Shown in pieces: positions 25,880-34,566 of a stretch of 64,000 nucleotides of DNA (positions are counted from its first letter, which is position 1; each line of letters begins with the position of its first letter). The notes beneath the pieces were generated by a model. The model saw only the letters and a program-made list of their open reading frames with translations. It made no database searches and was not told where the DNA came from. The stretch spans positions 1 through 64,000 of the forward strand of contig CAZOOK010000031.1 in assembly GCA_964581385.1 (NCBI GenBank). The letters run 5' to 3'. The translations under genes and the position numbers were made by a program. The stretch is from CAZOOK01 sp964581385. Its GTDB lineage: Bacteria; Pseudomonadota; Gammaproteobacteria; Nevskiales; Nevskiaceae.

Positions 25880-27669
25880 TTGGTCTGCCCACTAAACGCT
25901 GCGGTTGCGGAGTCCGTCTTGGTGAATGGCGTGGTCGATGCACTGAAGGCTACCGAGATGCCCGTCGCCATGACCAGCGGCGGCATGAAGTTCAACCCAC
26001 AGGTCCCGTTTATGGCTACGTAGCAGAACGCCACCGGCGTCACCGCCCCTGCTGCCGGTACGGTCGTCGAGTTGAACACTTCGAGAAACCCGGCAACGGT
26101 CGTCGCCTGAACCTCAACGCCGTAAAGATTGCCCGCCGACGCCTTGAGGACATGTCCCGTTTCGAGTGCAGAGGAGACGACCGGCGCCATGCCCGCAGCA
26201 GCGCCCGCCGTCGGCGCGATCTCGACGCCATTGGTGGTCACATCCGTCGTCTGGTCGATGCCGACCTTGCCAACAATCTGCGAACCAGCCCCCAGTGCAA
26301 CGGTCGCGCCGGTACCGCCGTCGAGAGACACGGAAAGCTGGTTCGATGCGTTGACGTTCGCCCCGCGAGCATTGCCGGCCGCGTCACGGATGATCTGGTA
26401 GGTGCCAAGCGTCGTGCCCGGCACACGGTCCCAGGTCGTGCCGTTATAGGCGTAGTTGCGGCCGGTGGTAGAGACCGCGCCGGTCGGTGTATTTGATGCA
26501 CCGTCCGCCAGTGCCGATCCGGTGTTGATCGCGACAGCCGTGTTGTTGTCGGCCGCGTACAGGTTGACGAGCAGGCCGCCGCGGGACCCGACCTGCAAGC
26601 CGCCCTGCTGGCCGTTGGTGAGCGTCTCCAGCGTGGAGTTGTACTGCGCACCGAGCATCAAGCCCTTGGTCGCGGTCGCCGTATTCGGCGTGATCGGCGT
26701 CTGCTCCGCTACCAGGTCGACCATCGACCCCGAGGCAAGCGAACCGGACGCATACGCCCCGGAGGCCGCGGTCACCGCGCTCTGCGTGGCGAACGTACCA
26801 GTGCCGACCACGGTCGCGTTTAGATTGGATGCCGTGGCCTGCGACACCTGCACCGGGGTCATCGACGCGATGCCCTGGATGGTCGCTACGCCGGTGGCCG
26901 CCGATCCGGCCGTCCCACCACCAGCCACGATCCACGGCGACGTGCTTTGCGTGACGGCGACCGTGCCGGAGACCGGGAACGTGCCGCCGGTGCCCGTCAC
27001 CAGCATCGCCGTGCCGTTCGCGCCGGTGTTGGCGACGCTCACCTGAAGCGGCGCCGCTGCGGTGCCGACCTCGGTGCCGGACGCATTCCGGAGATTCGTG
27101 AAGATCGCCCGGTTGGCGGTCATCTGGAACCAGCCGCCCTGACCGTTCGTCAGCGCATTGGCTGTCGGCGTGGTCTGGTAGAAGCCTCCCGACGGCGTGT
27201 AGGGCGTGGCGCCGGCGACAAATGCCGCCTCGTCCACCGCGCTCGTGCCCGTGCTTCCCCCACCGCCGCCGGTGTTTCCGGCCGGGTTGGCGATCACGGC
27301 GACCTTCTGGCCGGGGATCACGCCGAAGGTGACGGGAACGCCCTGCTGAAGAAGATAGTTCGAGGTGGTCGCGGTCGGGGTGGCGCCGAACGAAATCGAG
27401 CAGCCTTCGTCGCAGATCAGCGAAACCGCGTGGGTCTTGGAGTTGAAGGCCGCCGAGGCGGCGGACGCGCCGCTGACCGCTATCGCCTGATCGGCGACGG
27501 ACGGCTGCGGCGGTATCTGCGGCTGGGTCGAACCGACCAGCGACAGGCCATTCTGGAACTCGCTGATGTAGAGCGTGGCGGCGTCGGCGGCTTCCGTCGC
27601 GATGACGATGCCGGCGACGGCGGCAAGCGCCGCGGCCGCCCATCTCCGCAGGCTTCCCGGGCGGCCCAT
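25876..27669 (-). CDS. Signal-peptide-bearing long fibre-like protein
   Basis: 597 aa from ATG 27669, five bases after the previous stop; an in-frame ATG at 27759 lies inside that gene and would bury the signal peptide. Signal: RRWAAAALAAVAGIVIATEAADA, cut at ADA-A. The body consists of Ala/Ser/Thr/Gly-rich repeats (GGTFPVSGTVAVTQSTSPW, TALTNGQ-type repeats) typical of phage structural proteins containing tandem VSG-T-V-t motifs. The C-terminus has two Cys near CYVAINGTCGL. First of the five signal-bearing fibre genes in transcription order. Confidence 0.68.
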   Translation of the reverse strand: MGRPGSLRRWAAAALAAVAGIVIATEAADAATLYISEFQNGLSLVGSTQPQIPPQPSVADQAIAVSGASAASAAFNSKTHAVSLICDEGCSISFGATPTATTSNYLLQQGVPVTFGVIPGQKVAVIANPAGNTGGGGGSTGTSAVDEAAFVAGATPYTPSGGFYQTTPTANALTNGQGGWFQMTANRAIFTNLRNASGTEVGTAAAPLQVSVANTGANGTAMLVTGTGGTFPVSGTVAVTQSTSPWIVAGGGTAGSAATGVATIQGIASMTPVQVSQATASNLNATVVGTGTFATQSAVTAASGAYASGSLASGSMVDLVAEQTPITPNTATATKGLMLGAQYNSTLETLTNGQQGGLQVGSRGGLLVNLYAADNNTAVAINTGSALADGASNTPTGAVSTTGRNYAYNGTTWDRVPGTTLGTYQIIRDAAGNARGANVNASNQLSVSLDGGTGATVALGAGSQIVGKVGIDQTTDVTTNGVEIAPTAGAAAGMAPVVSSALETGHVLKASAGNLYGVEVQATTVAGFLEVFNSTTVPAAGAVTPVAFCYVAINGTCGLNFMPPLVMATGISVAFSASTTPFTKTDSATAAFSGQTK

Positions 27670-27673
27670 CGGA

Positions 27674-28513
27674 CTACAGCGCTCGAGGAGAAGAACTGCC
27701 GCGAACAGCGGGCGGGTGGATGGTGCCGAGCACCGGGATCTTGGTTGCCCGGGGATCATCGACGCTGGTGATCTCCTCGGCGACCAGCCGCGAGCGGCCG
27801 TTGCCGACGTCGGCGATCGCTTCGCCGTTGGCCATAATCGGGTCGGCCTCCATGACCATGCCGTGCGAGCGCGCGGTGACGGTCGCGGCCGTAATCACGG
27901 CGCCGTTGTTGGTCATCCAGAACGGCTTGGCGCCGAGGGCGTCCGGCGCGATCTGGCCGTTGACGAGATTGTCGCCACCGCCGATCGAACCCATGAAGGC
28001 CGCGTAGATTTCCTGCGCCTTCGCGTTGACCGGCTCGAGGCCGAGGTTCGGCGCCGACAGGAACACGATATGGGTCGGCGTCACGGTGCCGCCCTGGCCG
28101 CGCTGGTACGGCTCGATCAGCTTGTCGCCGAGATAGACCTTGGAGCGGACCCGGTAGACCGGCCGCTCGGACTTCGGCAGTTCATGCACCTTGTCGAGCA
28201 GGGCGTGCATCTTCTTTTCGGACTTGCGCCGGGCTTCGAGGATCTCCGGAGCGACGCGCTTCCGGTTGGTGCCCTGATCGGCCATCTCGGCGTTCGACGA
28301 CGCGATGGCGCGGGCAAGGCGCTCGATCTCGCTCTGCTCGGCCGGAATAGCCTTTGCGCCGCTCTCGGCCATGAGAGCGCGCACGTCGGCGAGGATCGCA
28401 TCGTGGATTTCCGCAGTCGCCTTGGCGAGCGCCATCTGAAACTCCGGCGTCTCGCTGATATCCACTGCCGGCGTCTCGTCCGCCGGCGCGGTGCTGATCG
28501 GTTCTTTGGCCAT
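27674..28513 (-). CDS. Hypothetical virion-cluster protein, 279 aa
   Basis: The N-terminal 110 residues are acidic and helical. Then VYRVRSKVYLGDKLIEP, GGTVTPTHIVFLSAPN and a region PDALGAKPFWMTNNGAVI. The position right after the capsid cement gene and before the fibres suggests a head- or tail-associated protein. Family not recognised. Confidence 0.65.
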   Translation of the reverse strand: MAKEPISTAPADETPAVDISETPEFQMALAKATAEIHDAILADVRALMAESGAKAIPAEQSEIERLARAIASSNAEMADQGTNRKRVAPEILEARRKSEKKMHALLDKVHELPKSERPVYRVRSKVYLGDKLIEPYQRGQGGTVTPTHIVFLSAPNLGLEPVNAKAQEIYAAFMGSIGGGDNLVNGQIAPDALGAKPFWMTNNGAVITAATVTARSHGMVMEADPIMANGEAIADVGNGRSRLVAEEITSVDDPRATKIPVLGTIHPPAVRGSSSPRAL

Positions 28514-28552
28514 GTGCGCCTGACTGTTCCCGGGTTACGCGAAGGCGGTCAA

Positions 28553-29113
28553 CTAGACCGCCCCGACGGAGAAGTTCTTGGCAGCGTTGCCTTCGCTGTA
28601 CCAGTCGTCCCGGACGTTGGTGACGATGGCGTTGGCGATCGTGCCGGCGCTGAAGCTGCCGCCCGCGGACGGGGCGAACAGAAGCCGCAGGAAGCGCGGG
28701 CGGAGCGTCACCGGGAACACCGGCGGCCAGTCGAAGCGGGCGCAGATGGCGTTGGCGGCGAGCTGGGCCGCCGTCATCGCGCCGGTCTCGATCAAGGTCT
28801 GCCAGGTTCCGGGCTGGTAGTTGCCGGCGGCGCCCTGATCGGGAGCGGCTTGGAAGGCCACGTTCAGCGTCGACCCGCCGACCGCAACCAACCCGGTGCC
28901 GATGGCGACGCGGACCTGCAGCTTATGGTCGCCAATACCCGTATCGGCGCCAAACGTGCTCACCGTGCCGATGATGCGCTCGTCGGGAGCGACACCCACG
29001 CCAAGGCCGAGCAGGTCGATGACCCCCGGCGACGGGATGGAGACACCGGCGCCGGCCACCAGCGAGAGCGGGCTGCCCTGCGCGACAAACCCGAGCAGAC
29101 TGTCAAGCAACAT
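28553..29113 (-). CDS. Bbp16-like capsid cement protein
   Basis: 186 aa immediately downstream of the major capsid gene, as in BPP-1-type head modules. It starts MLLDSLLGF, contains DHKLQVRVAIGTGL, and ends with LRLLFAPSAGGSFSAGTI and DDWYSEGNAA. The length and beta-rich character fit capsid cement proteins of the Bbp16 type, which clamp capsomers from outside. The call uses family resemblance plus gene order. Confidence 0.65.
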   Translation of the reverse strand: MLLDSLLGFVAQGSPLSLVAGAGVSIPSPGVIDLLGLGVGVAPDERIIGTVSTFGADTGIGDHKLQVRVAIGTGLVAVGGSTLNVAFQAAPDQGAAGNYQPGTWQTLIETGAMTAAQLAANAICARFDWPPVFPVTLRPRFLRLLFAPSAGGSFSAGTIANAIVTNVRDDWYSEGNAAKNFSVGAV

Positions 29114-29152
29114 GGGAAAATTCCTTCTTTCGGTGTCCTCGGGGCGGCCCGC

Positions 29153-30196
29153 TTACGAGACCAGGGTCTCGGTGTTGAGGAGCTGGTCGACGATCTTGAT
29201 CGGGATGCCACGCCAGGCCGTGATCGGCTTGCCGGCGTAGTCGTTGAGCGTGAGCAGGACGTTGCGGTCGCGCATCGCCTGGATGTCCATCCACTGCCGG
29301 ACCGTGCGGTTGCAGTAGAAGATGCCGCGGACAGTCACGTCTTCGCGCGGCGCGTCGGTGCGTGTGATGCCGCTGGTCGGCGGCGTGAACTTCGGGAACA
29401 GCATAACCTGGTGGGCCATGATGGTGAACAGGTCCGGCGGGGTCGGGCCCGCGAGGCCGGCCGTGGTCGTGTCGAGGTTGGCGACGCGCGAGGCATACCG
29501 CCAATCCATCGGGCAGAGGCCGATCTGCTGGCGGAACCACGAGGTATACGCCTCGAAGCGGTTGCCGAGGTTGTCGTAGCCGGGAACGATGTCGCCCTTG
29601 TCCTCCATGGCGAGGCCCGCCTTGGAGCCGCGCGGGTAGAGGCCGAAGATGGTCTTGGTGCCCCAGCCGACCAGCCAGAGCGAGGCGTTGTTGTTGCCGA
29701 GGCCGCCACCGTTGACGACGTTGGCCGCATTCTGGGCGGTGGCCGTGTTGACCGTGTTGTAGAAGGCCGAGAGGCCCATGAATTCCGACGGCGTGGCGAC
29801 CGTGTTACCGTAGAACATGGTCTGCGCGATCGTCTGGCTCATGCCCTCGAGGAAGGCCACGTCTTCCGACTCGCGGAAGCCCATGAGGTCGCCGGAGTGC
29901 TCGGCGAGAGCGCGGTCGACCTGGCTGTAGTCCTCCAGCATGCCGAGGCCGACGCGCGCCTTGGCGGTGGTCGACTTGCTGTAGGGAACGCCCTGATTGT
30001 ACTGGCGCCAGGTGCCGGCCGGGATCGAGGTGCGGAAGATGAACTCGTGGCCGGTCATCTCGTTTGCCTCGACCATCGGCATGTCTTCCGCATAGTCGTT
30101 CGACTGCGAAAGCATCTCAGCGATGTCGCCGATGTTCCCGTCGGGGTCCATGCGGGTCGCAACATCCAAGATAGTGGGCCAGCTACCGGTCGCCAT
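29153..30196 (-). CDS. Major capsid protein (Bbp17-like)
   Basis: 347 aa with a strong GAGGAG site. Recognisable blocks: AEMLSQSNDYAEDMPMVEAN, SIPAGTWRQYNQGVP, the E-loop-like SQVDRALAEHSGD, MAHQVMLFPKF, and C-terminal RGIPIKIVDQLLNTE. This is the BPP-1/P22-related podoviral capsid family of about 330-350 aa. It is flanked by scaffold-like and cement-like genes in the expected order. Confidence 0.85.
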   Translation of the reverse strand: MATGSWPTILDVATRMDPDGNIGDIAEMLSQSNDYAEDMPMVEANEMTGHEFIFRTSIPAGTWRQYNQGVPYSKSTTAKARVGLGMLEDYSQVDRALAEHSGDLMGFRESEDVAFLEGMSQTIAQTMFYGNTVATPSEFMGLSAFYNTVNTATAQNAANVVNGGGLGNNNASLWLVGWGTKTIFGLYPRGSKAGLAMEDKGDIVPGYDNLGNRFEAYTSWFRQQIGLCPMDWRYASRVANLDTTTAGLAGPTPPDLFTIMAHQVMLFPKFTPPTSGITRTDAPREDVTVRGIFYCNRTVRQWMDIQAMRDRNVLLTLNDYAGKPITAWRGIPIKIVDQLLNTETLVS

Positions 30197-30208
30197 CGCT
30201 CAATCTCC

Positions 30209-31144
30209 TCAGCGTTGCGCGTCTGTCATTGACGGATACATTCTCGCCTTGCGGCTCTCGCCGGCGGGTCGACCTGGGCCGGATGACGGCGGCCGCGGAT
30301 TGTCCGGCGGCAGCGCGGGTTCATCGAAGTAACGGCCGAAATTGTGCAGCATGCGCAGGAATGCCGGATGGTCGCCGGCGCCGGTGACGGCGAGGAACTC
30401 GTCGAATTCCTTCTTGTGCGCGGTGTAGGCTTCCGTGCCCGGCTTGTCGGACGACAAAGCGAGGTCGCGCATGCGAGCGATCGTGCCCATGGCGGTCTGG
30501 TGACCGGCGCCGCCGAGAATCGGATCGGCCTTGACGCGGGTCACCCAATTCTTGCGCGTGTCGTTGAAGGTGTCCCACTGCTCCTTGCGGAGCCCTTCGG
30601 CGTACTGGCTCATCGTCTGCGCATGCAGGTCGAAGAGCTTCTGGACGCCCTCGCTGGTCTTGCCGCTGCGGAGAAGGTCGAGCGCGCCCGTGACGTCCTT
30701 CCGCTCGTTGTCGGCGAGCGCAATCGTCTCCGGGATCTTCACGTCCTTGAAATAATCGACCGCGACCGGCTCAACGACGGGCGCTGCCTCTACGGGCTTC
30801 GCCGCATCCGGGATTTTTCCCGTTTCTTCCGGCTTTTTTCCGGAATCATCGGGTTTTGCCACATCCGCCGGCTTTTCGGCCGGTTTCTCGGCGGGTTTGG
30901 ATTCTTCCGCCTTTTTCGCGTCAAACTGCTCCAGGAGCGTCGGTTCGCGTGCGGGCTCTTCCGGCTTTGCGGGAGGTTCCGCGCCAGCCGCCGAGGGAGG
31001 TAGTTCAGCGGCTGGCGCAGTGGTCGCAGCGGCCAGGTCCGCCTGAACAGGCGCCGCGATCTCGGGAGATGGTGCTGGTGCTGACGCGGGAGTCGCAGCC
31101 GGAGCGGGCTGCTCTACAACCGGATCGTTGGGGCCAGCGGCCAA
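30209..31144 (-). CDS. Scaffold-like protein, 311 aa
   Basis: The first 140 residues are Ala/Pro/Lys/Glu repeats (AEKPAEKPADVAKP) and probably disordered. The C-terminal half is helical (FKDVKIPETIALADNERKDV, LFDLHAQTMSQYAEGLRKEQ, FLRMLHNFGRYFDEP). A long acidic helical protein directly upstream of the major capsid gene is the usual place for a scaffold. No protease motif is visible. Confidence 0.65.
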   Translation of the reverse strand: MAAGPNDPVVEQPAPAATPASAPAPSPEIAAPVQADLAAATTAPAAELPPSAAGAEPPAKPEEPAREPTLLEQFDAKKAEESKPAEKPAEKPADVAKPDDSGKKPEETGKIPDAAKPVEAAPVVEPVAVDYFKDVKIPETIALADNERKDVTGALDLLRSGKTSEGVQKLFDLHAQTMSQYAEGLRKEQWDTFNDTRKNWVTRVKADPILGGAGHQTAMGTIARMRDLALSSDKPGTEAYTAHKKEFDEFLAVTGAGDHPAFLRMLHNFGRYFDEPALPPDNPRPPSSGPGRPAGESRKARMYPSMTDAQR

Positions 31145-31250
31145 TTGCCAGTCTCATTCGCGTGGCGTCGGCGGACTGACGCGATTGAGGTGTTCGGATG
31201 ATTACCACAGTTTCTTTGAAAGTACAGCGCGTCTATAATCGGGTAGTGCG

Positions 31251-31523
31251 TCAGTTTGAATTTCTGCCGAACAATGATTGCATCCATGACGGCGGCTCGT
31301 AGCAGTCCGGTTGGTCCGCGATTGGGCTTGGGCACGTAAGCTTGTAGCCACGGGCAGTCATGCAATCAGAAATGAACGTTTCCACGGGCTGGAGTCCGAG
31401 CCTGATGTCTTCAGCGGGAAAATGCTCATAGGCCTTGATCTTGCACTGCGCGATCTCCTGCGCTGGCGGCTGGCCGCAAGCGGTAAGGAGAGCAATCGGC
31501 AGAAGGAAAAGAAGCGGTCTCAC
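31251..31523 (-). CDS. Small lipoprotein, 90 aa
   Basis: GTG start overlaps the transposase stop (GTGA). The signal LLFLLPIALLTAC ends in a lipobox LTAC with the lipidation Cys at residue 16. The mature part has three more Cys and no known domain. A lipoprotein in a cargo island of a phage suggests a lysogenic-conversion or superinfection-exclusion role, but this is inference. Confidence 0.7.
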   Translation of the reverse strand: MRPLLFLLPIALLTACGQPPAQEIAQCKIKAYEHFPAEDIRLGLQPVETFISDCMTARGYKLTCPSPIADQPDCYEPPSWMQSLFGRNSN

Positions 31524-32401
31524 GCCGCTTTGCGCTTCTTGTAGGTTGCCGGTCGCCCTGCCTTAGGCAACGTCGCCTCAACCATCTCGGCAATCTCCCG
31601 CATGTCGATTAGGTGATCGGTCAAGCCAGCGGCCATCGCCGGGCTGACGCGAAGCGTCTTGTGAATGCGCGTCCAGTTGTACCAGACCGTGTAGAGCGCA
31701 ACCATGTGGACGTGATGCTCGAATTTCTTGGAGAAGGCATTCGTGAGCCGAGTAAAGCGGCGCATGTGCATCCGCATCGTGAGATTCTGACGTTCGGCAT
31801 AGGACGTGGAGACGTGCGCCATGTCGGGGTTGCCCTCGACGCGCTCTTTCTTCGCACCGATGCATTCTGCCGGGCTGTAGCGGCCCTTGGCGTTCTCCGG
31901 GACGGCGCCATAGAGCTTGATCAATTGCGCGTAGTCGATATCGGCACCGAACGCGCCCTCGACGGCTTCAAGGTATGCGCGATGGCCGTCAGAGGTTAGC
32001 TGGACACGGTTCGCGAGACGCGACCGCAGATCGTCCATGAACGCCATCGCGTATTCGCCGTCGCGCCCACCGACAAGCCACGACACGATCAGCTTGGTAT
32101 CGGCCTCGATTGCCGTCCACGTCCACGTATCGCCAGCCCATTCCGGCGCAGCTTTCGCGTTCGGGACATTGCGCTGCTTCGCGTAGGTGAAGCTCCAAAT
32201 CTCATCGACCTGGACCCGACGCGCCTTCACATCGCGGACCTTCTCATCGTGGAAGGCCGCGCAAGCGCGACCGGCATCGATCAGGAGCTTCTTGACCGTG
32301 TTGAATGACACGTCCGCAACGCGGGCAATCGTCCGCATCGACGCGCCTTCGCAAAGGAGCGTGAGGATTTGGACGCGGGTTTCGAGGGGTAACTTGTTCA
32401 T
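31520..32401 (-). CDS. IS1-family DDE transposase
   Basis: 293 aa. N-terminal HTH at about 20-45 (SMRTIARVADVSFNTVKKLL). DDE candidates are Asp66 (VQVDEIWS), Asp138 (LTSDGHRAY) and Glu203 (SYAERQNLTMR), with the C-terminal YTVWYNWTRIHKTLRVSP block. This matches IS1-family transposases of about 290 aa common in Alphaproteobacteria. I could not find a pair of terminal inverted repeats around it, so it may be a domesticated or end-less copy. Confidence 0.82.
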   Translation of the reverse strand: MNKLPLETRVQILTLLCEGASMRTIARVADVSFNTVKKLLIDAGRACAAFHDEKVRDVKARRVQVDEIWSFTYAKQRNVPNAKAAPEWAGDTWTWTAIEADTKLIVSWLVGGRDGEYAMAFMDDLRSRLANRVQLTSDGHRAYLEAVEGAFGADIDYAQLIKLYGAVPENAKGRYSPAECIGAKKERVEGNPDMAHVSTSYAERQNLTMRMHMRRFTRLTNAFSKKFEHHVHMVALYTVWYNWTRIHKTLRVSPAMAAGLTDHLIDMREIAEMVEATLPKAGRPATYKKRKAA

Positions 32402-32506
32402 GTTTCTAATCTCTGCACTTTTGTGCGTAGCGTCAAGAACAAACTATCATTAACAACTTGTTTGCGAATCCAATGGCCCTATGTCAGGTTAAAAAGGGGT
32501 ACGAAA

Positions 32507-32686
32507 ATGAAACGTCCGCGATCGAAACCAGAGGCCAACGCGCCATCCGATCTGGAGGGCGCCTTGGAAAGCCTGGTCGCCAAAGAGAGCGATCACTACG
32601 CTGTCCTGACAATTATCAAAGAGATGGCGAAGCTTGAAAGCCCCAAGATACTCTACACTGCGCTGCCCGCATACAACTCCGGGTGA
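32507..32686 (+). CDS. Small hypothetical protein, 59 aa, preceding the protease gene
   Basis: ATG 32507 has AAGGGG eight bases upstream; an in-frame start at 32423 lacks one. The product has a basic N-terminus and an amphipathic helix (LEGALESLVAKESDHYAVLT). Four bases separate it from the SDH_sah-type gene, so the two probably form a two-gene unit. No family recognised. Confidence 0.6.
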   Translation: MKRPRSKPEANAPSDLEGALESLVAKESDHYAVLTIIKEMAKLESPKILYTALPAYNSG

Positions 32687-32689
32687 TGG

Positions 32690-33613
32690 ATGCCTGCGTG
32701 GAATGAGCTTTTAGCTGAAACGCAAGTATCGGGCAGCGTACATGACGTAATCCGACGTAAATACCTAATGCAATTATACGAATATACAAAGCGGCCGACG
32801 ATCCTCTATTATTCTGGATGGCTGCAAAAGCAACATTTACAAAATCAACCTGGAGTTTCTCTAGGGATTTCGGATGCCGACAAGAATGGATTCATGTCGG
32901 TTATCCACAAGCTGGACCGGACCAACGGTCTAGACCTAATTTTGCACACTCCGGGCGGCGATATGGCCGCCACAGAGTCGCTTGTCGACTATCTGCGTTC
33001 CATGTTCGGCAACGATATTCGTGCCATCGTTCCGCAGCTCGCCATGTCGGGCGGGACCATCATCGCCTTGGCGTGTAAGCAAATAGTGATGGGAAAGGAG
33101 TCGAGCATCGGGCCGATTGATCCTCAATTCGGTTCAATGGCAGCTACCGGCCTCCTTCAGGAGTTTGAGCGGATACGCGCGGAAATCCAAAAAGACTCGT
33201 CTAACGCGCTGTTATGGGAACCGATCCTAAGAAAGATTCAGCCAGGCTTCATTACCGAGTGTGAGAACGCTGTCCGCTGGGCGAGGGACATGGCAGAACG
33301 CTTTCTAAAAGAGAACATGTTCAGCAATGAGAAAAATGCAAAGAAGAAGATCGACCCGATCATAAGACATCTAACGGAAAAGCAAACAACGATAACACAC
33401 GGTCGTCACATTGGCCTAGATGAAGCTAAAGCACTATTCGGCGATAAAATAATATTACTAGAGGACGATCAAACGTTCCAAGATTTGGTGCTTACCGTGC
33501 ATCATGCGTCAGTGATAACTCTGCAAGCAACGCCCGCGTTCAAGATGATCGAGAATCACAATGGACGCGCTTTCATGCAGATTCAGCAACAAATGCAGGT
33601 GATTGGTAGCTAG
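32690..33613 (+). CDS. SDH_sah-type serine protease (ClpP/SppA-like fold)
   Basis: 307 aa. Residues 82-90 (DLILHTPGG) and 118-123 (AMSGGT) are the oxyanion and nucleophile signatures of the family, with Ser120 the likely nucleophile, followed by SSIGPIDPQFG. The C-terminal half is helical, with an HGRHIGLDEAKALFG segment. This is the 'serine dehydrogenase proteinase' family, soluble relatives of signal peptide peptidase. GC is clearly lower than in the phage genes and it is on the opposite strand, indicating cargo. Role in the phage unknown; defence or host-protein processing are possibilities. Confidence 0.8.
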   Translation: MPAWNELLAETQVSGSVHDVIRRKYLMQLYEYTKRPTILYYSGWLQKQHLQNQPGVSLGISDADKNGFMSVIHKLDRTNGLDLILHTPGGDMAATESLVDYLRSMFGNDIRAIVPQLAMSGGTIIALACKQIVMGKESSIGPIDPQFGSMAATGLLQEFERIRAEIQKDSSNALLWEPILRKIQPGFITECENAVRWARDMAERFLKENMFSNEKNAKKKIDPIIRHLTEKQTTITHGRHIGLDEAKALFGDKIILLEDDQTFQDLVLTVHHASVITLQATPAFKMIENHNGRAFMQIQQQMQVIGS

Positions 33614-33855
33614 CTTGTCTTTGTTCTGGCGGCCCAACGCTGCAGGGCGGCGTCTTTTGCAATCTCCGCCCGCCGCTTCTTAGACAGGCTTGCAGCCCGC
33701 GCCGCGCCTCCCTTGCGTCCTAGCGCCTGAGCGGCCTTGTCCTTCCCGTCATCGGGAACGGTGTCTTCAATCTCTCCCGTAGCAATCCGCATGACGTGGA
33801 CGGCATTGCCAACCACGTCAGCGGGGCGCTTCTCGCCTTTAGGACCGCGCGGCAT
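33610..33855 (-). CDS. Small basic KGG-type protein, 81 aa
   Basis: It opens MPRGPKGEKRPADVVGNAV and contains GRKGGAARAASLSKKRRAEI, the pattern of short basic proteins annotated as RNA-binding or hypothetical in Rhizobiales. Its stop overlaps the end of the convergent protease gene. It may bind nucleic acid. Confidence 0.65.
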   Translation of the reverse strand: MPRGPKGEKRPADVVGNAVHVMRIATGEIEDTVPDDGKDKAAQALGRKGGAARAASLSKKRRAEIAKDAALQRWAARTKTS

Positions 33856-34051
33856 TGGTTCTCTCGACCCTAGTGCGGACCGTCTTATCGAATATGTCGA
33901 TTCGGTATTTGGCCGTTAGCGGCCATGCTTCTCCACGGGCATCATCTTCATCGAGGGCAAGGACGGTCTCGCGCACCAGCTCGACGCCATCCCTTTCAAG
34001 GACGACAACGAACGGCGATAGAAGATCGCTGTACGACCTGCGTCGGCGCAT
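33839..34051 (-). CDS. Hypothetical protein, 70 aa
   Basis: ATG 34051 is supported by GGGAG six bases upstream; a longer frame to 34117 lacks a site. Contains FVVVLERDGVELVRETVLAL, then an alternating charged region. Overlaps the KGG gene start by 17 bases. Family not recognised. Confidence 0.5.
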   Translation of the reverse strand: MRRRRSYSDLLSPFVVVLERDGVELVRETVLALDEDDARGEAWPLTAKYRIDIFDKTVRTRVERTNAARS

Positions 34052-34152
34052 TGTGAACTCCCAAAGGCTCCCTGCTAAGCATATAGGAGCCAAAGGCGGC
34101 GATCGAGTGACCGTCAAGGCCGGCGGATTTCAAACTGACGCACTACCGAAGG

Positions 34153-34566
34153 TCACGCATCGGTCTTTCTCCGTGTCGGCCGCGGTCTCGGCTTGAAGCG
34201 AGGATCGTTCTCGATGTGCATCATCTTGACGCCCTCGGGATCGATCGACTGCCATTTGAGGTAGAGCTGTAGCCCGAAGTCCTGAAGGGCGCGGTGATAC
34301 CACGCCGCCTCGGTGTAAGGCGAGCCGTTCGGGCTGACGGCGAAGTTGACGCTGAAGGCGTGCAGGTTGCCCTCGCCGAGCAGCGTCCACATCTCGCGGC
34401 GCCCGGCTTCGCTGGTGAAGACCATCCGCCAGAAATCTTCGGAGTCCTCGTTGGCGCGCTTCTGCTTGCGCTTTTGCGTGCGCAGTCCTTCCGGGCTGGC
34501 GGCATCGACGGTCGCGGTTTCGGCCGGCAGGATTTCCTCCGGCCCGTCTTCCGGCTCGTCGGCCAT
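34153..34566 (-). CDS. Bbp19-like phage protein, 137 aa
   Basis: ATG 34566 overlaps the previous stop as TGATG. The core EDFWRMVFTSEAGRREMWTL, then a long amphipathic segment and AAWYHRALQDFGLQLYLKW, matches the Bbp19 family found beside head genes in BPP-1-type phages. The C-terminus is strongly basic. Role in morphogenesis is presumed, not known. Confidence 0.65.
   Translation of the reverse strand: MADEPEDGPEEILPAETATVDAASPEGLRTQKRKQKRANEDSEDFWRMVFTSEAGRREMWTLLGEGNLHAFSVNFAVSPNGSPYTEAAWYHRALQDFGLQLYLKWQSIDPEGVKMMHIENDPRFKPRPRPTRRKTDA

Noticed and set aside
27575..30232. An 885-aa plus-strand open frame
   Set aside because: It lies opposite the capsid, cement and neighbouring genes, is very rich in Arg/Asp/Gly/Val as expected for an antisense shadow in high-GC DNA, and has no recognisable domain.
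31189..31211. GGTGTTCGGATGATTACCAC as a possible left end of the IS1-family transposase element
   Set aside because: It starts like the inverted repeats at 44068, but I could not find a matching inverted copy to the right of the transposase, so element ends are not supported.
31114..31365. An 83-aa minus-strand open frame between the lipoprotein and scaffold-like genes
   Set aside because: It overlaps the scaffold start out of frame, lacks a ribosome site and has no coherent sequence pattern.
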